A stretch of 64,000 bases of DNA, from assembly GCA_010405405.1 (NCBI GenBank), contig MU004235.1, forward strand, positions 1,068,538 through 1,132,537. The letters run 5' to 3'. Positions 58,801 to 64,000 of the stretch are shown here, one piece after another; the stretch's first letter is position 1; each line of letters begins with the position of its first letter. The translations under genes were made by a program, and so were the position numbers. A model generated the notes under the pieces. That model ran no database searches. It saw only the letters and a program-made list of their open reading frames with translations, and was not told the DNA's origin. Origin of the DNA: Microthyrium microscopicum. Lineage: Eukaryota > Ascomycota > Dothideomycetes > Microthyriales > Microthyriaceae.

Positions 58801-60619
58801 CCTGATTCGAATCTCCCTCGCTTGAGCTAGAGTCATGTGTATCTGACTTATTAGTGAATGAACATCATAGACGTGCTGTGTGAGTGTGTGAGCTAACTTT
58901 GCGCTTAAGCAACCGATAGTGCCGAAGTGCTACTGAATGGTGCTCCGCATTCATAACATTGCAGCAACTTACCGAGCTTTGCTGATTATCTCATAGCATG
59001 GAGTGACACAAAGAGTGCTTACAGATCATGGCCAACATAATGTCCTTTTCATCGGCTTTCAAAATTTCGACGGTAAGAGCCCAGAACTCATCTATAGATC
59101 GTGCGGTGGCAATCTTGACGGCAAGATCCATGAGTGTATCGAGTCTGCCATAGGTAATCAGCTTGAATAGGGGCAGATCTGCATCGGGAGGTTTACCTGC
59201 GAAGGTGCTGTATCTTGAAGGTCGAAGAAATTCTGTTTATTGGTCAATTTTGATATACGACGCTTGGAAGCATGAAATCAACTGTACCCTCGGAAGTAGC
59301 TGGCAAGAATATTGCCTTGTACACTTTTAAATGGTATCTAACATTGCGTTGGTCAGTGTTGACCCTTGAATGGGAGTGCTTCCTCTTCTGTTGACTATTT
59401 CATCTTTCCTGCAAAAGCGTATAGGCATGATAAGGGAAATGAAGTGGAGGAGGTAAAAACAGTAACCTACGACGGCGAGATCAAAGTAGTCTTCCACCAT
59501 ATGGCCGTCGCTAGACATGAACATGGGGAGATCGTCTGAGCTGTCGAGTGTCAGAAGAGATGTCGAGTGTCAGAAGAGATGTCGAGTGTCAGAAGAGATG
59601 TCGAGTGTCAGAAGAGATCTCCAGAGTAAGGTAGAGTACATACAGAATAGCGCGGCCCGTTCGAATGTCGTCAAAAATACCCACCAAGTAGTCGCAATAT
59701 CCAGGCATTGCTTCTAAGATCGGTTGGCCCATACAAGGATGAAAAGTAGAAATGATTCGAGCGTATTCTGAGTTATAGATCATAACCTTGCCTTCTCCCC
59801 AGCAGACCAAGGCTGGATTAGGATCAGCCATGACAAGATTGCTGATAATTCGAAGTTCGTCCGGCCAGTCCTTTTTAAACCGTCAATTCAGTTCGATTGG
59901 ACTATTGCAAGATTGGGTATAGAGTTGCGTATGTCCATTCTCTTCTCGACTGTGTGAGGAGCACCTACATACATTTGGATCACCAAGTTCAGTGCTTTTC
60001 CAATCAACAGTCCGAGCGTATTGCAAATGCTCGTCCAACTCCTTGATATCAATTCGGGTCCAATCGAAAACATGCTGAGCTGATATGGGTTTGTCACAAC
60101 TGGGGTTGAGGATTGTAGGAAATGATAATGACGAAACGGCATGGCCAATTTCGGGAGGGTATTTCTCATTTGAAGGTTCCGAATCTTCGTAAGTGCCTTT
60201 CGATGCTTTGGTTCGCATGTTCTTCGCAAATTCGCTGAATAACGTGCCACTCACAATGACCCATTGGCCTCTAACGACACATCGGCTCCAAGCATACCCC
60301 TTAACTTGTAAGCTTCGAGAAAAACTTTGCATTGTAGGGCTATACAGACCTGGAAGAGAAAAGTAGTTGATTCACCCTCTGGTGCTCCACCCATTGCCCA
60401 TTGAAAGTATTCCGCGTGCTTGAAAGTCCATGAGATAACCAGAGTAGAGGCGTGGTATTCTCCTTTGACACTTTGAAGCAGGAGCTCTTTCGATTCCAAA
60501 GCAACGTTCTGCCAAAGTATGTTGAATTTGTCTGTACCTGGATTATCGAGATCCAGAACGAATGTAGGTCGAACGTCATGCTTTAGGAATTCATTAAGGG
60601 GGACGGCGCCAAAATCCAT
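55848..60619 (-). pseudogene. Hybrid histidine kinase gene with two in-frame TAG codons
   Basis: Two-component sensor. Fifteen exons close in one frame (1207 codons): 60619-60346, 60304-59973, 59870-59644, 59540-59471, 59337-59288, 59232-59197, 59144-59023, 58842-58391, 58312-57636, 57522-57471, 57377-56937, 56884-56860, 56812-56450, 56395-55983, 55934-55848. Domains in order: PAS-like (PALVCWGEGKVMIYNSEYA); a GAF-like stretch; PAS (SPLGVFIAETDGTYVYRNTA); HisKA with phospho-His (DSTNHELRNPLSAILLASED); HATPase (NLITNAIKFT, VRDTGKGM, GSSGLGLYISRRL); receiver (VLIVEDNLINQKMLSRQL, VLLD, EMPVMDG, AKPF). TAG codons interrupt it at 57012-57014 (in the ATPase domain, PE-stop-GDG, where relatives have Trp) and 56130-56132 (directly after the phospho-acceptor Asp). 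Coding sequence downstream of both is well kept, so inactivation is recent, or these are sequence errors. The gene is most likely dead or truncated. Confidence 0.8.
59543..59618. repeat. Minisatellite: four perfect 19-base units inside a kinase intron
   Basis: The unit GTCGAGTGTCAGAAGAGAT is repeated four times without change. It ends against the intron acceptor of the histidine kinase gene (intron 59541-59643). On the coding strand each unit carries CTGAC, a branch-site-like word. Confidence 0.95.
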
Positions 60620-61190
60620 AGGCGAAGTAAAAGGACTAGTAGGAGGGGACAGCGATAGAAAAAGGGCAGGTTCATGGAAAGAGAACAATAGGAATAGCTC
60701 GTAGGAGAGATGTTATTTGAGAAGAGTGAGCATTGCGATGCGACGATGTTGATCTAATGGTTTCATCAAGCTTCCAATTTGCTGATGCTTGCACTTAAGT
60801 GTCTGCTTGATCGCCACTGCCTGGTTAACAACGATATTGCCAATTCCAAAGCTAAGCGGTGTACTCAATCTGGGAGGCGACTGCTTTGGTTCAATGGTTT
60901 CAGAACCCCATCAACTATTGTTGTTCCAAACCCGTTGCCCTCAGCATGCCATTATGAATCAACAGTGTTGCTGATTAGAATTGCGCTTTTGACATTGCTC
61001 TAGAGACATGCACTAGCCGAAGGCACATTGTTTTCATGTCCATATTTCCAAACAATTAGTACGTCATGGAAATATCGATTTGAAGGAGGGAAGGAAATGA
61101 ATAAGGGCTATCATTATTAGGTATTCGTTCGACGAGTGATTTGAACCCCATATCAACTCGTCCACGTTTCTGTTCGTTGACACATACTAC
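60620..61190. other. Upstream region of the histidine kinase, no gene recognised
   Basis: Promoter side of the kinase and 3' side of the Zn2Cys6 gene. Only short frames. Confidence 0.5.
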
Positions 61191-62710
61191 CTACTTGAGA
61201 AAGGTAGTGAGCTCGAAGTGTTTAAGACCATTTATCGCTTCGTCAGTCTTGTCGCTTCTGGTCGGACTTGTTACGTCCTCGATTATCCTCGTCAAGTACG
61301 TTGGCTCCTCAGAAACCTCGAAGAGATCACTGAATCCATCTTCTAATTGTCTCTCCGGCCACCGCAGAAACTCCGTCCAGTGATCCGGTAATGCGGCCCG
61401 TACCGACTTGAGGGCTCTACGGGAATATCCCACAAGATACCAGTAAGTGTCTTCTACAATGCCGGAGAGCATGGCGAAATGGGCAAAGATAATGAGGGCT
61501 AGAGGATTTGACCCCCTTAGTAACGATAAGTACTCCTCAGAGGTAAAAGCCGCCCATTTCCAGATGATGTTCATCAACGTCGTAGGCGAGCACGAATCCC
61601 TCAAGGTGTGTACTTCGGCGAAGGTGGTTTCCAGCCTGTCTAGAGTAGTGAATAGGCACTGCCGAATGTCAACATCGGCGCATGATTTGCCCATCCAGTT
61701 TCTGAGCCGATTGAACTGATTTCGGGTAGCCTCATTAAGCTTTGTTGGCATTCCAGTCACCATACCTGCTCCTCGGAGTGCAACTAGCGGCCCATCCAAA
61801 TACCATCGATGACCAAAGCAAAGCAGTTTGAACACGCCTCGATTGTGCATGACCGGCTCCAGTATGTCTGCAATGGGCGCAATTTCGTCTCCATGACTGG
61901 TTGACCTTGAGTGCGACATTGATGAGAGTGATAATATTATTACTAGTCCGAAGACGGCGTGGAAGTTCTTTGATGTTATGTTTGATACTATATCTATAAG
62001 TAACAAGCCAACGTGCTATGTTTGTCACTGAGTACTCACAAGTTAAGCGAAGTTGATTTAGTGCTGTGTTTTGATATTTGAGAGCATGTTGAACCCACAC
62101 CCTTTCAGTTGGTCTTTGATATGCCATGTGAAATGCTGATAGACTGAGAATGCCATTCATGAGATATGGATGCTCCATAGCCAGACCAGGAAGTCCTTCT
62201 TCTGTAGCATCTCGTCAGCAAGTATGTCACAAATCAACAGCTGCTGTGGGCTTATCTTACTCCATAGTATGATCATGCCAGATCCCATTGCTGAAAACTC
62301 TTTGACGGTGTTTGTAGTGAAATGTGACATTAAAAACACATCGCGACTCCATTGCTAGACAATCTTAGCCACTTGCAGTCCTACAGCACACTCGAACATA
62401 CCGATGATAATGCAGGCCTGTCTATGCCATTACACGTGAGGCACTCAACTACGCGATACTCGTTTCTTCTTTCGCATTTCTCATTTCTGTTTACACAATT
62501 CGTGCATGGATATAGTTCGTCACACTTGGGTACAAAGTCAGAAGTGGCGATCTATAATATATCGTGAACACTAATTACCTTGACTCTGCGTGCTTTGCAG
62601 TGCACACAGCCATTTCGAGACTTTTTGTGCTTCCGTATCCTCGGGTTTGCCGAAGTTCTCCTGGTTGCGATACTGTTCGGTGAGCTATCAGATCGCGGCG
62701 AGCGTGACAT
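61191..62710 (-). CDS. Small Zn2Cys6 transcription factor (Upc2-like architecture)
   Basis: Five exons (62710-62579, 62524-62402, 62354-62261, 62201-62040, 61993-61191) close in frame to 437 residues. A basic N-terminus (RIRKHKKSRNG) leads into the binuclear zinc cluster split by the first intron: CVHCKARRVK, then CDELYPCTNCVNRNEKC, the full Cys6 pattern. The regulatory part includes MSHFTTNTVKEFSAM, LAMEHPYLMNGILSLSAFHM and NITSKNFHAVFGLVIILSLS. This follows the layout of short fungal regulators annotated as sterol-uptake-control-like. The length (about 400-450 residues) and the HPYLMNGILSLSA block are typical. Many such proteins exist per genome, so a sterol role cannot be assumed. It may regulate the adjacent esterase or nothing nearby. 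Confidence 0.88.
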
Positions 62711-63447
62711 GTTCCAAAAATGGCTTCTGCTTGGGTTCCAGGAGAGTAGTGAAGTTAAGGTAAAATGCTTGAATGACGCCAAAGTTTCCAAGATCGGTCC
62801 GAGCAGTGCCTGCGATCTCTGTAACATGGGCCAAAAGCACCGCTTCAATACCAACCGCCGTATATAGATTAAGTCCAAAGCGTTGACCCTGGGATTTCTT
62901 AGGCTGGTGTAGTAAGTTCTTGTCCTACCTACCTATAAGGTCAGGTACCTTGAGCGCTTGGAATGAAAATGTGCCAGCGTGATTGGAACGTTTGAGTATC
63001 AACTCCCAATAAGTCAATGACCTGGGCGTCGACCCTCGAGCAAACCCTGATTCCGCTTCCCAATCTCAACATGAAACTCTCTACATGACCTGTCTGCGTG
63101 TTCTTCGGGTTCGGTCCGGTACTGCCCTGAGTTGCTACAATAACCAATTGGAGTAAAGTTGCCCAAAGTTCTTTATGGTTATGTGTAGATTCTTTCCGGG
63201 TTCCAAGCTCCTTTGAACCCACGCGCCCTCTGGCGCTAGCTATGTCTCCATGGCCTCTTTAATGACATCTTAATTAAGCTTGCCCCCGGACTTCCCAACT
63301 ACCTGTTTAGTATGTACCAGTTCGAGCAAACTATGCGGTATGCGGCGGCAGTATTTACGGCATCGTGTTTTTAGGTTTAGATAAAATGGCCGCCAACGCA
63401 GCAGAGCCTCCGGGTAGCCAACCTTTCAGGAACTGGAATTTCTCAAA
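62711..63447. other. Divergent upstream region of the Zn2Cys6 factor and the esterase
   Basis: 737 bases between the two start codons. A minus-strand frame at 62941-63222 has no recognisable content. No operator could be identified. Confidence 0.45.
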
Positions 63448-64000
63448 ATGGGAAGTATGACAATTTGGTCGCTAGCAACTTTGCTAGTTGCTTCTCTTCC
63501 AGCTCTAGTCCAGGGTCAAAAGGCAAACAGTCTTCCCACCGTGAAGCTGCCTTATGGCACATATCAGGCCAAGTCCTATGATGCGACTAACGATGTGGGT
63601 CCTCCATGACCTTCACCAGTATAAGTTTTGACCAATGATTTCAGATCTACCTCTTCCAGAATATTCGTTTCGCCGCTCCCCCGGTGCGGTTCTCCAAGCC
63701 TCAACCCCCCGCCAACAACGATACTCTCCAAACTGGAGACTATGGCCCAGGCTGCCCTCAGATGATACCAGGGGGAATTGGCGGTGGTCTCGATCTTGGT
63801 AGTCTCATCAATGGTCTCTCTGGATCCGCTGAAGACTGTTTGTTTGTCGACGTCTTTGTTCCTGGCAAGGCGTTGAAGAGTGGCGCAAAACTTCCTGTCG
63901 TCAACTGGATATACGGAGGCGCCTATGTCTTGGGAGAGAAGAGTGGCATGTATGGGGGTACTCCCATTGTCAAAGCCGCGAACGGCAATCTGATTTATGT
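63448..64000 (+). CDS. Secreted type-B carboxylesterase/lipase, cut by window edge
   Basis: Alpha/beta hydrolase; only the first ~167 residues are inside the window. Exons 63448-63594 and 63645-64000+ are joined over a 50-base intron (GTGGGT donor, TTTCAG acceptor). The N-terminus has a signal peptide (MGSMTIWSLATLLVASLPAL then VQGQ). Family marks follow: LFQNIRFAAPPVRFSKPQPP (the Y/F-x-G-I-P/R-F-A-x-P-P region), CPQMIPGG, SAEDCLFVDVFVP (the EDCL-x-L-x-V motif with a disulphide Cys) and VVNWIYGGAYVLG (oxyanion region). The catalytic Ser elbow (GxSxG) would lie beyond position 64000. A second ATG at 63457 could also start it. Confidence 0.88.

Noticed and set aside
61191-64000. Secondary-metabolite or catabolic cluster from the Zn2Cys6 factor and esterase
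   Set aside because: Only two candidate members are visible and the window ends; no backbone enzyme, oxidoreductase or transporter lies beside them.

Overview
The window is nuclear DNA of a filamentous ascomycete (Pezizomycotina). The genes carry many short introns of about 41 to 150 bases with GT(A/G)NGT donors and CTAAC/CTGAC branch sites. The gene set is typical of these fungi, and one block of AT-rich DNA looks mutated by repeat-induced point mutation (RIP). The order within Pezizomycotina cannot be fixed from sequence alone. All exon structures were assembled by hand from splice signals and reading frame; most close exactly in frame.

Layout. 0.5-23 kb holds mostly conserved housekeeping genes: exocyst Sec8, an NCS1 purine-cytosine permease, the histone deacetylase Hos2 divergent from the NuA4 subunit Yng2, a Pro/Gln-rich protein divergent from the arginine methyltransferase Rmt2, a gamma-glutamylcyclotransferase-like protein, a tiny ubiquitin-like protein, a frame-broken ankyrin gene and the peroxin Pex2. 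23-33 kb holds the importin Kap120, two tandem related coiled-coil proteins, and an ankyrin-BTB protein. 33-43.8 kb is the accessory part: an F-box-like relic, then a 3.4 kb RIP-mutated Fot1/pogo-like DNA transposon with 75-bp inverted ends, then almost 4 kb without a recognisable gene that ends in the long leader of a Pho85-type cyclin. 47-56 kb carries a C2H2 regulator, the mitotic kinase NimA and the splicing factor Cwc2. 56-64 kb is a sensory/regulatory stretch: a 15-exon hybrid histidine kinase interrupted by two in-frame TAG codons, a small Zn2Cys6 regulator, and the 5' part of a secreted carboxylesterase that runs off the right edge.

The window is mainly independent conserved genes and not one pathway. 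The themes that recur are chromatin control (Hos2, Yng2), cell-cycle control (NimA, the Pcl-type cyclin) and traffic (Sec8, Kap120, Pex2). No biosynthetic cluster, CRISPR array, rRNA or convincing tRNA was seen. The most unusual points are the ubiquitin-like gene with a possible 3-base exon and no C-terminal GG, the tandem coiled-coil pair sharing an EYD(L/F)CD motif behind tiny first exons, the kinase whose stops both fit CpA-to-TpA change (one directly after the phospho-acceptor Asp), and the transposon ends whose only mismatches are CpA/TpA.
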